64,000 nt of DNA from Eretmocerus hayati (lineage: Eukaryota; Arthropoda; Insecta; Hymenoptera; Aphelinidae): the NCBI GenBank assembly GCA_029851415.1, contig CM056742.1:85612748-85676747 (forward strand), read 5' to 3'. Under the pieces are notes generated by a model that saw nothing but the letters and a program-made list of their open reading frames with translations, did not search any database and was not told the origin of the DNA. The position numbers and the translations under genes are program-made. Below are positions 1 through 11,648 of the stretch, one piece after another. Position 1 is the first letter of the stretch; each line of letters opens with the position of its first letter.

Positions 1-2640
1 ATGCAGGATTGAAACGGCCTGGAAATGAGATTAGATCTAGTCTCGTAATTGGTGTTCATATGTCTTTTGTTAGCCCGGGCCACGACCGCCAAAATGAAGT
101 GCATCTTAATAGAAAGGTCGTGGGCCTTCCCTGCTACAAATGTTCGATTGGATTCGATTGAAAAACATCCAATCGTTCTGAATCTGGATTCTTATCGTGG
201 ATTTGAAACATGACTTTCAGGATTGAGGAAGATTGGAGTTCAATAACGATCAATGATGTTGATCATGATTCGAACAGTATAGACCAATCTTCACCAATGC
301 AGACTTTCCGCATTGAAAGTGAGATTGCCAATCAATCTTAATACTTACTGCCAGTATTCGGAATTCGATGTTCTATCTGTGTGAATGCTGATTCCCTTGA
401 TAGAATATCGCAATTCCAATCTGTGTCAATGCCGTAAAAAAAGCATTGACATGCTATAATAGGGTCGTATCTTCTTCAATCGATTCCAACACTGTTTTCC
501 AGCAATGGAAACATTAATATCTCAATCTGCCTCAATCGACCTCAATACTGATTGGAAGCATTGAAGTCCCTCCATCCTATTCATCTGAATCAATTTGAAT
601 GCTAGATATCAACATTGGAGATTCGAAATCCTATCTGCTTTAATCGATTCCAATACTGTTCTTCAGTATTCCGAACATCGAGAACTCAATCCGCCTCAAT
701 CGACCTCAATACTGACTTACAGTCATTATTACGAATCAACGTCTCTCATATACATCACTCACATGACAGCTGAGGTTTCAATACAATCCAATACTTATTT
801 TAATCATGATTGCATTAACATATCATCACATTACATAACTAAGCGCTATTTGGAGGTTCGGCCACTCATCAGTCTTATATAGGAACGGGAGAGATGGTCC
901 GTCGCTTGCGAGAAAGCAATCCCATGATATTTGGATGCAAACTGAGATGGTCATCGAAACGCCGAACATCGAGATCTCAACCCATTTCCATCGATCTCAA
1001 TACTGATTGTGAGTATTGGAGCCCTTATATCCTAAAAATCTGAATCGATCTCAGTACTGTCTTCCAGTATTGGGTAGATCGCTATCTCAATCCACTTCAA
1101 TCGATCTCGATACTGAAAGTAAGCATTAGAAACCTCATATCCTATTTACCTGAATCGAATTTAATGCTACATATCAGTATACGGGACTTGGAATCCTATC
1201 TGCCCCAATCGACTCCAGTACTGTTTTCCAGTATCGGAAACATCGGGTTCTCAATTCGCTTCAATCGATCTTAATCCTGCTTCTCAGCATTGCAGACCTC
1301 ATATCATATTTACCTGGATCGAATTGAATGCTGGATATCAGTATTGGGGACTTGGAATCCCATCTGCCCCAATCGATTCCAGTACTGTTCCTCAGTATTG
1401 GGAACATCGAGATCTCAGTGTGCTTCAATCAATGTCAATACTCATTTTCAGCTTTGCGGACCTCATATCCTATTTACCTGAATCGAATTAGATGCACCAT
1501 ATCAGTATTGAGGACTTAAAATCCTATCTGCCCCAATCGATTCCAGTACTGTTCTTCAGTATTCGGAACATCGGGTTCTCGATCCGCTTCAATCGATCTC
1601 AATACTGCTTTTCAGCATTGCAGACCTCATATCATATTTACCTGAATCGGATTAAATGCTGAATATCAGTATTGAGGACTTGGAATCCTATCTGCCCATA
1701 TCGATTCCGGTCCTGTCTATTCGCATTCGGAACATCGAGATCCCAATCCGCTTCGATCGATTCCAATACCAATTTCCAGCATCGCAGACCTTACAACCCA
1801 TTCACCCGACCGATAGCGAAACTCATGTTCAGGCCGTTCCAACTCTGCCCAGCAGTACTGAATTAGATTTTAATATCTAGAAGAGTTCAATATTGATTGT
1901 GAGTATTGAGAAAGATAGAATAACCATGCACCCACGACTCCAATTCGATCAGTAGTATTCATCTCGATTGGTCAATCACGCAATAAGTGATTGGGTCATC
2001 ATTCGAATTGACTGACGCAGGCAATTCAATGTTGCCTGGCATGATTCAGACCGATTGCAAGACTCGTCTTCAGGCCGTTTCAATCCTGCTGAGCAGTATT
2101 GGATTCGATTCAAATTTATGAAATCTAGGAGAATTCAATACTGATTGTGAAATTGAGAAGGATAGAATATTCATTAGGATGTCCGTTATTTCCCAAGTTC
2201 CCTCAATCACCCATGCCACCCCCACAACCTAACCATTTGGCGAATATTGCGAGGAAAAAATTTTCAGGGACCTAGGTGAAGTTTGAGTGCTGCCCCACCT
2301 GCAACGTTTTTTTCTTTGAAGTGTACCCTTCTAAATCGTGAATATAAGTATTGGGTAGATCGTCATCTCAATCCACTTCAATCGATCTCGATACTGAAAG
2401 TAAGCATGAGAAACCTTATATCCTATTTACCTGAATCGAATTTAATGCTACATATCAGTATAGAAAACATGGAATCCTATCTACCCCAATCGACTCCAGT
2501 ACTGTTTTTCAGTATTGGAAACATCGGGTTCTCAATCCGCTTCAATCGATCTCAATACTGCTTCTCAGCATTGCAGACCCCATATCATATTCACCTGAAT
2601 GAAAATATTCTAAAGCGTCCATAGTTTATCTTATACTGAA
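1..2640. repeat. Degenerate short-motif tandem array, ~164-bp unit
   Basis: The best preserved part (about 1000-1880) repeats with a ~164-bp period: the phrase GACCTCATATC recurs near 1295, 1459 and 1623, with diverged relatives near 1131 and 1788. Each unit holds several diverged versions of a shorter motif around CAATCGATTCCAATACTG and CAGTATTGG, so there is a nested sub-period. A second block, 2340-2620, carries the same motifs, and 240-870 and 1880-2200 hold more diverged ones. GGGCCACGACC (about 79) faces GGTCGTGGGCC (about 115), a possible hairpin at the left. The short ORFs here only read through the repeat and are not genes. Confidence 0.75.
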
Positions 2641-3768
2641 TCGTGTTTCCAGATTCTTACAAAGGGACTAATAAGCGGTTAAGGTAGTGTTAGCGGTACT
2701 CGAATTGACGCTCAGAAAATCACGAAAGTCGGCACAGTTGTAGATTAGGGTCTCAAAGTGCTTCAGTTGAAATTTCACAAGCCTTCAGAGTCGGGGGAAA
2801 AAATTATGAGCATTTTCGTAAAAGCCGTTTAACACGGCGTCTTATGGAGAATCACGAGTAGAGTGATACCTGACGCACAGATTTTCATGGCAGTGAATAC
2901 ACAGATGTAGGAATGCACAAAAAACACTCAGCAGTGATCAGATTGACGACCCAGAGCCTCAAAAAGAAGATCTGATCTCAAGTGTCACTCATTTCTGCGG
3001 TTTCGGGGTTAGGTTGTCGTCTGCTGCGTGCACTCACTATACCTATATCGCGGGCGGAAGGGAGTCAAGCGCGGGTATGTTCGGCACTTGACACATCCAG
3101 TACTGCTAATACTACCTTAAGCATGGCGAATCGGCCTTTGTCAGGTATGGCCCCCGGACTACTTTTCCCCAGTTTCTAACACCAAAGTGTGTGGGAAAGA
3201 AAGGAATATTAGGTCCCGAGGTCGCCTATAACTTTCATAACACCCTGAAACGACTCTATAAAAGGCTAAAAATCGATGTTCCATCAACTGAATCGCATTT
3301 TAACGCATCTCGATGGATCTTTCTGAAAATCTTCTGAAACATTAACAATTTGAAACAAAGTATTTGGGTATCCCCAACTCTTCATTTAGGCCCCAGAAAA
3401 AATTCTTGAAGACTAAAAATCAATTTTTCTCATAGAAATTGGCCGAGTAAACGGAAAATTCCAACGTGTTTGTCAGGAAAAAATACATCGGATATGGGTG
3501 TTTTCAGACTTTCTCAAGTGGTGGAAAATGGTCAAAATTGACGAAAATCATTTTTGAAGCAAATTCTGATGCAGTATTTAGCATCTCCTGCGCATGCGCG
3601 TCAATCTCCGCTCTTGAAACTATCTCCAACCGGTAGCCAGTGTAATTTCCTTCAAAATAACCACTCGGCAAAGTCAAATTGATGCATTAGAACCCGAGAT
3701 ATACCAATTTTTAGAGGGAAAAAAATTCAAGGTACAAATCCGTGAGGCGACGGTAAGCGTGGCGAGCC
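2641..3768. other. No recognisable gene
   Basis: AT-rich sequence between the repeat array and the large element. I see no coherent coding region. From about 3590 it resembles, at lower similarity, the inverted sequence just outside the right end of the element (about 27680-27810), for example around the TGCGCATGCGCGT stretch. This could be an older inverted duplication or related flanking repeat. Confidence 0.4.
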
Positions 3769-3771
3769 CAG
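3769..3771. repeat. CAG target-site duplication, left copy
   Basis: CAG immediately precedes the terminal GGGCCTTATTC of the left inverted repeat. The same three bases follow the right terminus at 27659-27661. Three-base duplications are typical of PIF/Harbinger elements. The usual target is TWA; I recall CWG targets for some subgroups but could not check this. Confidence 0.65.
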
Positions 3772-4847
3772 GGGCCTTATTCTAAAACGTTTTTCCCTCC
3801 GCGGGAGAAAAATTACCAAAAACCTCCTTACTAGCCAGGCGGGAAATTCGTCGGTCCGCAAAATTCCGCCGTTCCACCGTAAACAGATTATTTTGTGAGC
3901 AAACATGATTGTTCGTCTGCTACTTTTGGTTTCGCGTGAGATATTTCGTGTCCGAAATCTGAATCGGCTGTATCGATCAATCCGCGTAAGTGTTTCGACG
4001 CATGCAATGGAAGTCTGTTGGTTGCTTTAGTATAACTCTTGATTCAAGTTCTGGTGTTGAGTGCTGGTATTCAGTGATGGGACAAAGGCGGGATCTGCTG
4101 ATAAGGATCTGCTGTGGGTGGTGACTTGATGAAGGAAAGTAAAATGTCATCTGTATAATAGCATTCTCGCAAGTTCAACTCAGAAGACAGCCCTTGAAAA
4201 ACTTTTCTCGATCAAGCATGGATATGTGGAGCTGATCATAACCTGCATATTTCAAAGATATTGTTGTCGATGAGAGATATGCCTCTTGGTGACTCGGTTG
4301 AGCCCTCTTTTGAGATTCGATAGCTCCTTGACACTTGTTTGAATGCCAGGTGAGGACGCTAAATCTATAAACCTTCTTTCACCTTTTGCTATTTGTCTCA
4401 CTCGTGCACGTATACTCAAAAGTAATTGATTTGTTTAGCATTCAGGCTGCGTTAAGACTTGCATGGGTGAGTTTTTCTTTCTAGTATGAAAAAATTCAAT
4501 CATTGTAGTCCTCTACAGACTTGAATCAAATGTGCGTATACAGAGGCACATTACAAACTTGCTATTCAATTGACCTAGAACACAGCTCCAAAGAGCACTA
4601 ATTAGTTGAGCACTATTAGTTTTCCTTTTCAATCCAACGATCTAGACTTGGTAGGCTTCAAAGTGGCTTTTCTTCCACCAATGTTACTTTATATAACATT
4701 CATTTCAAATATTCTGGTTTGTTTACATTTTTACTCAATGGTACTAATCATTTCTTTATTTAACTTACAGTTGCAACACTTGGTGACAGACGCACAGTAT
4801 GCCAACAGTGAATGGAAATGTACGAACAAGTGTTGGAACAACCTCAA
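3772..4847 (+). repeat. Left long terminal inverted repeat
   Basis: It matches 26583-27658 in reverse complement over its whole length, with no net length difference and only about half a dozen substitutions seen by eye (for example CCCTCCG versus CGCTCCG near the end, TATCGATC versus TATTGATC near 3973, AGCTCC versus AATTCC near 4585). Similarity stops at ACCTCAA. Splice-like signals lie inside it: an ATG-started stretch ending in a GTAAGT donor, and a TTAACTTACAG acceptor at 4770. The arm may therefore act as a promoter plus leader exon. Confidence 0.85.
3905..3985 (+). other. Possible leader exon inside the left inverted repeat
   Basis: An ATG opens 27 codons (beginning MIVRLLLLVSREIF) that run straight into a consensus donor, GTAAGTG. 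The mirrored stretch in the right arm (27525-27445, - strand) is identical except that CGA becomes TGA, an in-frame stop. So it either codes only on the left or is an untranslated leader. Its position about 130 bp inside each terminus fits a first exon driven from the transposon end. Confidence 0.25.
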
Positions 4848-4969
4848 GAAAGTAAAGCTGTTGCAGGAGGCCTGGTGTTCGACTTCATCTGAGGGTTGCA
4901 AATGAAGTAGCTTATCAGAGTCAAGCCGCGAAAGTCATGGCTGATGAAAATTGCTTCAAGATGTACACT
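4771..4969 (+). other. Possible exon crossing the inner edge of the left arm
   Basis: The segment starts after a pyrimidine-rich acceptor (TTAACTTACAG) and ends at a GTGAGT donor. Its first 77 bases belong to the inverted repeat and the rest is unique to the left side. One frame is open for part of it (LQHLVTDAQYANSEWKCTNK). I recognise no domain. It could be a noncoding leader exon for the transposase unit. Confidence 0.2.
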
Positions 4970-5196
4970 GTGAGTTTAAACTCTGAATTTTTTCCAATTA
5001 CTGTTATATTTTGTGAGAAAAAAGCCACCAACTACTTTTTACAACTATTTTTCGCAGAAAGTGCAAGAATATTGGAAATTTCTGAAAGCACTGTAGATTG
5101 CGCTCTCACGATACCTTTTTCTATAAGTGCACTGTTGTCACGTCATATTAGCCCTCGCATTTACGCTAATTCCTTTATCATCATGATTTTATAGCC

Positions 5197-5271
5197 GCAC
5201 TGTTATAATCTAGCCTATCACAGCCGTCTACGCGTCCTTGGCGGCCGCGATAGGCTAGATTATGACAGTGC
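5197..5271. repeat. Short hairpin, 23-bp arms
   Basis: GCACTGTTATAATCTAGCCTATC pairs with GATAGGCTAGATTATGACAGTGC with one mismatch, around a 29-base GC-rich loop. It lies about 90 bp before the histone relic and could be a MITE remnant. Confidence 0.6.
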
Positions 5272-5362
5272 TAGCTGTAAAAACATATATGCACTTCTGT
5301 ACGTAATCTACTATTCTCATCAAAGGCTGCCATAGTATATCGATAAACATCATCTATTTTGC

Positions 5363-5650
5363 AAGGGCAACTACGCTAAACGAGTTGGTGTTGGAGGCCC
5401 GGTCTACCTCGACGCTGTGACGAGGTCCTGGAGTTGGCTGGTAACGCCGCCCGGGACAATAAAAAGGCCAGGATCATCTCGCGTCATCTCGAACTTGCCT
5501 TCCGCAATGACGAGGAGCTGAACAAATCGTCACCATCTCCCAGGGTGGCGCACTTCCCAACATCTACGCCGTCTTGCTACCCAAGATGACTCAAATCAAA
5601 GAAGTCTGAATTCCAGACCCGATATCAATCGGCCCTTTTCAGGGCCACCA
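5363..5650 (+). pseudogene. Histone H2A pseudogene with 3' stem-loop
   Basis: The translation matches the H2A histone fold in three in-frame pieces. 5363-5419 gives [19 protein letters not shown]. 5422-5526 gives the [15 protein letters not shown] region through NDEELNK. 5529-5609 gives VTISQGG, then [11 protein letters not shown], and a stop at 5607-5609. Two short deletions break the frame, at about 5420 (the LEYL part of the core helix) and about 5527 (the LLSG part). The N-terminal tail is absent. GGCCCTTTTCAGGGCC followed by ACCA at 5631-5650 is the canonical stem-loop of replication-dependent histone mRNAs. Its retention points to capture of genomic DNA, or of the unpolyadenylated transcript, rather than a poly(A) retrocopy. 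No function is expected of the broken gene. Confidence 0.9.
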
Positions 5651-7320
5651 AATTCTTTCAACGTTGAGACATTCTATGCATCTTACTGATCTATCATTGG
5701 TCAGAAGATCTCTACATCTGGTGCAAGCATCTTGTATAATTGATGCTGCACTCGGACAATATCGTCACCTTTCTGGAATGCAACTTGCGAGCCTTAGAAT
5801 GTGGATCCTATCGACGGCTGTCACCCACTGGAGAGATTGATATACCAGCACGATCATATCCCATGTGAGAAATTCGGACGATTATTAGTTGACTTGAGAA
5901 CAGTTGAGATTATTGGTATAGATGAATTGATGCTTCGCCTAATATCGACGTTCAAAAATATTTTCCATTATGTCACCGGACGATCTCTGGATTGCGCCAT
6001 GACTCAACCCAATTTATTTTCGACACTTTCGTATACGTTACGCCAATAATTTTCCTGGTTGCTCATTTTTACATTCGTAATCGTAGTCACGAAGGACGTG
6101 TTTTACACTAATATTGTTTAGAATATTGACTTCGGCATTTTTGTTGTGCTCACTGTCTGAAAATAATATGGAAATATTTCACTTAGATAATATCAAATCA
6201 CATCTAGTTGTAGCCATGTAAAAAATTGCTTGAGATCGAACAGATCACATTTGCGACCGTAATTGTCTGAATGTAAGAAAAGGCAGATGGAGATCTCTTC
6301 CAGAGTACTTGACTAGAGCGTTGAATGTTGTAGCCCCACAAAAAAATCCTCATGTTCTGCCAAAATTTGAGGTGACACCAGCGAGAACTATTTATTAACA
6401 ACCTGCCACATCGATCGACCAGAGAAGTTCATAACTTCCTATAAAAATCAAGTTTTCGCAGAATAAAGGATCTCTGGTTCTACTGAGGTCCTTGAGATTC
6501 GATTCAAGAGCAGAGGAATGGTATACAATTAATCGATTTTGAATTATCATAATGCAAAATCGAATGAGTAATGCAGTGTCGAATTTCAAAAAAAAGAATG
6601 AGTTTTATGGTCAAAAAATTTTGAAGAAATACATTCTGCGTCTATATCGCGAATCTTTATTGAGTTTCGTGGTCGGGGCCCTGCGATTGTTCTCTAATAT
6701 CAAGTACTCAACACCAAATATGCAGAACTTTAGAAAAACTTTCGAAATGTTGAAATGTTGTTTTAGATCTCGACGTGTTTACCGAAAAAATTTTCTGTCT
6801 TTACTTAGAAACGTTCAATTTTCAGATTTTCGACTTGGGACGGCCGTTTGGTCAACACCTGTCTTCCGAAGTTACAATCTGCGTTTGCTACGCTCAGCAG
6901 AAACAATGTGATTCAATTTTCGTCAACTCACGCCTGAGAACGAGCTACAACAGTTGCAAAATCGACCTCGCTATCTATACTTGCACACACACACACGCCT
7001 CTACACTTTTCAACGAGTATCCGTGTTTTTTGCATCTTGTGAAATTCTTTTCACTATTGCCATGATGACGATTAAATTATTCTATTTGACGTAGTCTGCT
7101 GTCTTACTCCGTATTATTCCTGCAAAGTGATTTCAGGATTAAAAATATAATACTTTTGACTTTTGAATATTCAACCGTTCTTCTGAAATTCACTAGGAAG
7201 GCAATTTTTCGACTGTTCGATTATGAAGTAATCAAATTGTATGTCATATGGAACAAATAATGATCTTGTTGATTATTTATCAGAGGTACTTCACTAATCA
7301 GCACCTACTTGTTACTTTAG
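5651..7320. other. No recognisable gene
   Basis: AT-rich sequence inside the large element. Several 60-120 codon open stretches exist, but none shows a family motif or paired splice signals that convince me. A short CA-rich run lies near 6983. Confidence 0.4.
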
Positions 7321-7753
7321 CACATAAGTATGGAACGATCTGGTATTGATCCGTATAACGCCTTCCCTCACGACCTTACCTTTGTTGGAGATTCGAGCTT
7401 ACCAGTGAGCACTATGATCACGGATCATCTTTCTCGAATTGGGATTATAAATTTGAGCGTCCCTGCATTCTTCATATTCTATATCATTCCAAAGCTTCGT
7501 TGGGACGAGCAGTGCTTTATTCTGGCAGGAATGAGAGCTGAGTTATTCCGTTATGTAATAACTGTAAGATATACCATTCAATGCGTTGACACGTCCGGAT
7601 AAGAAAGGGTATAAAGCTAATCAAGATTTTCAGATGGTAATTGCTTTGGTATTTTGGAGGCTGCTTATATCGGTGGATACTTTCACAAGTAACTGTGTTT
7701 GGCCTCGTTCGTACGAGTCTCAATCTCAAATAACGTCGTTCACAATTAAATAA
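7321..7753 (+). CDS. Hypothetical two-exon protein
   Basis: A stretch open from the acceptor at 7320 (ATG at 7330) continues 78 codons to a GTAAGA donor at 7564. A second stretch after TTTTCAG (7634) continues in phase to a stop at 7751-7753, giving about 118 residues. There is one hydrophobic segment in exon 1 (LSVPAFFIFYIIPKL) and another in exon 2 (VIALVFWRLLISV), so a small membrane protein is possible. I recognise no family. It lies about 700 bp before the transposase and could also be a 5' part of that transcription unit or chance. Confidence 0.25.
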
Positions 7754-8469
7754 GCCTCCAAAACACCGAAGTAACTTTTGGAAGATCTGTAATGTACATA
7801 CTTATACCATTCTGATCCAGAGTTCTGGATGCATATAAGAATGAGTTACTTCTGATCATTGCGAGAAATAGCGTACATGTGTCAGCTTCCGAATTTTTTG
7901 TACACGTCACTCACACGACTGTTAATTATGAAAATGAAAGGACCGAGGGCTACAGAACACATTGTGCTAAAGCTCTGGGCGGAACCAATTTTGCAGGTAG
8001 GTAGAGCATGATGAACTCATTGGTAGCTCCTTCGACTTCTTTTCATGTTTGTTCGATGCGCGATCTCTGGCTAGAGAACGATTTGACATATTGAATGGGT
8101 ATAAATCATGATATCCTCATTCACAAATTTTTACAGAGAAGCTTTCAAACACTTCATTTTATGAAAACCCTGTGAGTCTCTGCAAGTCTAAATACATACT
8201 CTGTTTCATAGTGCAAGATTTCTAGCGGAAACTCAACCTTCAAGAACTTCTCCGGAATTTTCTATGATTTTTCACTTCTTTTGATTCATTATGTCTAATA
8301 TACCTTACAAATATGAATCATCACGAATTAAATCTCATGCTCATATATACAGTCTGTAATACTACGTTAGTTCACATTGGATATCGGAAGATTCGAGAAG
8401 TACGAGAAGTGCACCGATCTTTCATTGTCTTATACTAGTGCGAAAGAGTTACCACTTGTGGAAGCAATC

Positions 8470-11400
8470 ATGCGGTTGTCCCTTGGATTGATATTGTGTA
8501 TCTTCACGATCTCGCCATTTAGTAAGTAGGATTTATTCAGAAATTCAAAATTCTTAATTGCTTTGAATTTATCGGGGATATTCATTTCTCCAAGTGGTCG
8601 AGTATCATGAAGATGTCTTACGAAACGGCTTTGAAGAGGTTATCAGCGAAGCATACGCTGAAGCTTGGAACCAAAACAACGATCGAGATCTCATAGACTG
8701 CTTTTACGAAACGTTAATAATTGAACAAAATGACGAAGATCTTCATGGTTTCTTCTTAGAAGCTATTACCGATGAGACAGAACACATGTTGATGAGAGAA
8801 AAGTCTTATAGATTAAGAATCACAAGGATATTCTTGCGGGACATATCAAATCCCTTCGAGACTGATTCTGAATCATTTCGGAGATATTACAGGTGAGAAG
8901 TACTCAAGATCATCAATATACTTGAAGTCTCAATCGTTAGAAAAATATGGAGCTCAACGAAAATCTTCATGCTCGAAAACCTTCAAATGAAATTTCAAGA
9001 AACATATCCCCTTCAATACACGGGTGTGATTTGACGAGTGTTGCTCTGAAATATCATCGTGTATAATACAATCATTTATTATTCAGACTCACGCCTCGAG
9101 CAGCCATAGAATTGATCGAGCTACTAGCACCTATGTTGTTATTGACGAAAGGGACCAAATTTCCAATCCATCTCCAAGTCCTGCTTGCCGTGCGTTTTCT
9201 TGCAGAGGGTATGTACCAGAAATGTTTAGGCCAAGACTTCAATCATCCAGCCAGTCAACCGGTAGTGAGCAGAATCATCAATAGAGTCATCGATGCCATT
9301 GTCACTTTGAAAGATAAATTCATAATTTTTCCTAGCACAAGCGAGGAACGGTTGGCGATCCAAGCTAAGTATGTAATTGACTACACGGCTAAGACGTTAC
9401 CCAATATTTTATACTCAAAAGATACTTTTTATTGAAGGTTCCAACGCACAATCAGAGTTACAGGAATTTTAGGCCTTGTTGATGGATTCATAGTACGGTT
9501 CCTAAGACCTTCACAATTTGAAGAAGCATACTTCAACTACAAAGAAGCAACGAGCATGAACGTACAATTGGTAGGTACACAATCCACGCGTTCTTTTCCC
9601 AACGATGAGGGTACAGATATTCATGATTTGAGGATAGAGTAAGTGTCTGAATTTACAAAAGTATATCTCAATTCTAGAATAGTGATGAATGTATTACACT
9701 GATGGGTATATTTTGTATAAAGTTGATGTAATTTTAATTAGCTTTCGATCAATATAGATCATTGTTCCCAACCTTACACTGTTGGTCTAATTAGCAGTGA
9801 CTTCGAATCATGAATCATCCTCATCGATGCAGCATAACTAAAATGAAAACTTTGACACCCATATTTTACATCTAGTAGCACACAACTATCCGATAAAAGA
9901 GTACAGTGACTTATTACGTGGGTGAACTCACATAAAAACCAGGATTCGTTCAGCAGCAGAGTCCATTCACAGCGCAGTCAACGTGGTTGATCCGATTTTC
10001 GATTGATAATAATCATTGTCGAATAGCCTTCTTTGGCTGATGGTTACTTGAATAAATGTCACCATCATAGAGGCCAGTCACGTTGTGACTCTCAAACTCC
10101 ACATTCTCAAACCCCGTCAAATTATCCCAACCATCTGCAAAGTGGAAAACTTTATTTAAAATACTCGCATGTAATACGTAACATCAGTTCATCATGATTC
10201 AAAATAGAACTGTAGAATTTGCAATATTTTCATCTTAGATTTGTGATGCTGATGGTGTGGTCAGAGGCTTGCGCATTTGTCCAGGAAGTAATAATGATAT
10301 TTACAATTGGGAGATGAGCCAAGCTCTACTTTATATGAAAGCTTTGAGAGGTGATCCAAAAGTAAGAATGGAAGAGGGAATCTACTACCTACTTGGTAAG
10401 TTTGATTCAATCAACCAAAGATATGAGGAAGTAGTTTCTGAATGTGAGTGAGTGGTATGATGAGTGGATACTCAAAAAAATTTTAGCTCCACTTCCTTTA
10501 GGAATAACGAGTAAAGAATAATGAATCAACAATATTTCATTCTCTAAGAATAGAACAAATCTGAAGTGAGACCTTCACAATTTTACGTAGTGAGAACCAT
10601 CTCAACTACCCTTGCTGGAGTATATACTATACTAGTTAACTTCTTTTGACTATACGAGTTATTTGAATGACTATTGAGGGTGATACCGTTCTTACCTTTC
10701 ATTGCTACACGATGAAACTAGTAGGGTGAGCTATTGTACGAACCACCTTGTCAATCCTCGTTAATCCAAGATATAGTCAAATGGAGTAAGTACTGGCAGG
10801 CTTTTGCAAATATCAAGAGCAATTATTCCTTGATGATCTTTCAAGACGTCTCAATGAGTCTCATCTGATTAACATAGTGAACGCTGATGTTGCTGGCTGA
10901 TGTCATGCAATGGAGCACCTCTTTATCTTGGATGAACATGACTAAGCTGAAACCTGCCAGACCTTAAAATAGAAGAATCACTATTGAGAGACAAGCATTC
11001 GTCATGATCATTTCGTATAAATTGATAAAGATGATTCTCATCACCCATTGGGAAATTGGTTTCCCCAATTTTACAATCAATTTACACTTCTTGATTAGGT
11101 TGTACATGATGTGGTTTATGTACATTTTTTTCAAATAAGGTGTATCCAAAAAGGAACTTGTAATCATTATTTTTACAGCAGATGCAGGCTACTCGCCCTC
11201 TACTGTCTTATTGACTACACCTACTGAGGGAATCACACCTGGGACGCCGATGGGAGAGTATTACAAAGAACATTGCACAACCAGAAGTCTCGTAGAGCGA
11301 ACCATAGGAGCTGTGAGCGGTGTTTGGAGGGCAATCAATAGAGAGAACAAGCTTCATTATACGCCAATAAAGGTTGCCAAAATTATAACCTCTTGTGCAA

Positions 11401-11648
11401 TCTTGCATAACTTCAGAAAAATGCATGGGTAATGGAACGATGATTGCAAATAGTATGGAATGCTAGATTATTATTATTAAATTTCATAGAATTGATTACT
11501 GCACTTCTATTTCAGACTTCCTGATCCAGAACAGACCCCAGAAACTAGCCCCTCCAAATCTTCTGAAACTGTGCATGAACTAAATGAAGATTACTATGCA
11601 GGTCTTGCTGAAAGGGATTTTATCGTAGACTACTTCTACAATAAATGA
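8470..11648 (+). CDS. PIF/Harbinger (HARBI1-like) transposase, seven exons
   Basis: The exons I infer are 8470-8521, 8595-8892, 9087-9368, 9438-9570, 10239-10395, 11179-11428 and 11516-11648. All introns are GT-AG and the frame holds throughout (about 434 codons; human HARBI1 is about 350). The DDE nuclease fold of Harbinger transposases is recognisable from ILGLVDGFIVRF (D226), ICDADG and PGSNNDIYNW (D275), ADAGYSP (D309), RSLVERTIGAVSGVWRAI (E347) and the closing helix VAKIITSCAILHN. A helix-turn-helix-like stretch (QPVVSRIINRVIDAIV) precedes it. The acidic catalytic residues appear to be present; the usual TH after the first DG is FI here. The first exon is hydrophobic and the least certain part; the frame stays open upstream to about 8442. 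It is convergent with the Myb-like gene at 13283-15212, as in autonomous Harbinger elements. Domestication as a host gene is an alternative. Confidence 0.85.

Noticed and set aside
595..2624. Seven + strand frames with similar peptides (ISIEDLESYLP type)
   Set aside because: These are readings of the ~164-bp repeat; frames shift between units and no start or splice structure is consistent.
4606..4905. 99-codon frame repeated on the - strand at 26824-26540
   Set aside because: The identity is explained by the terminal inverted repeats. The reading frame crosses a likely intron and has no motif. I kept only exon-like signals.
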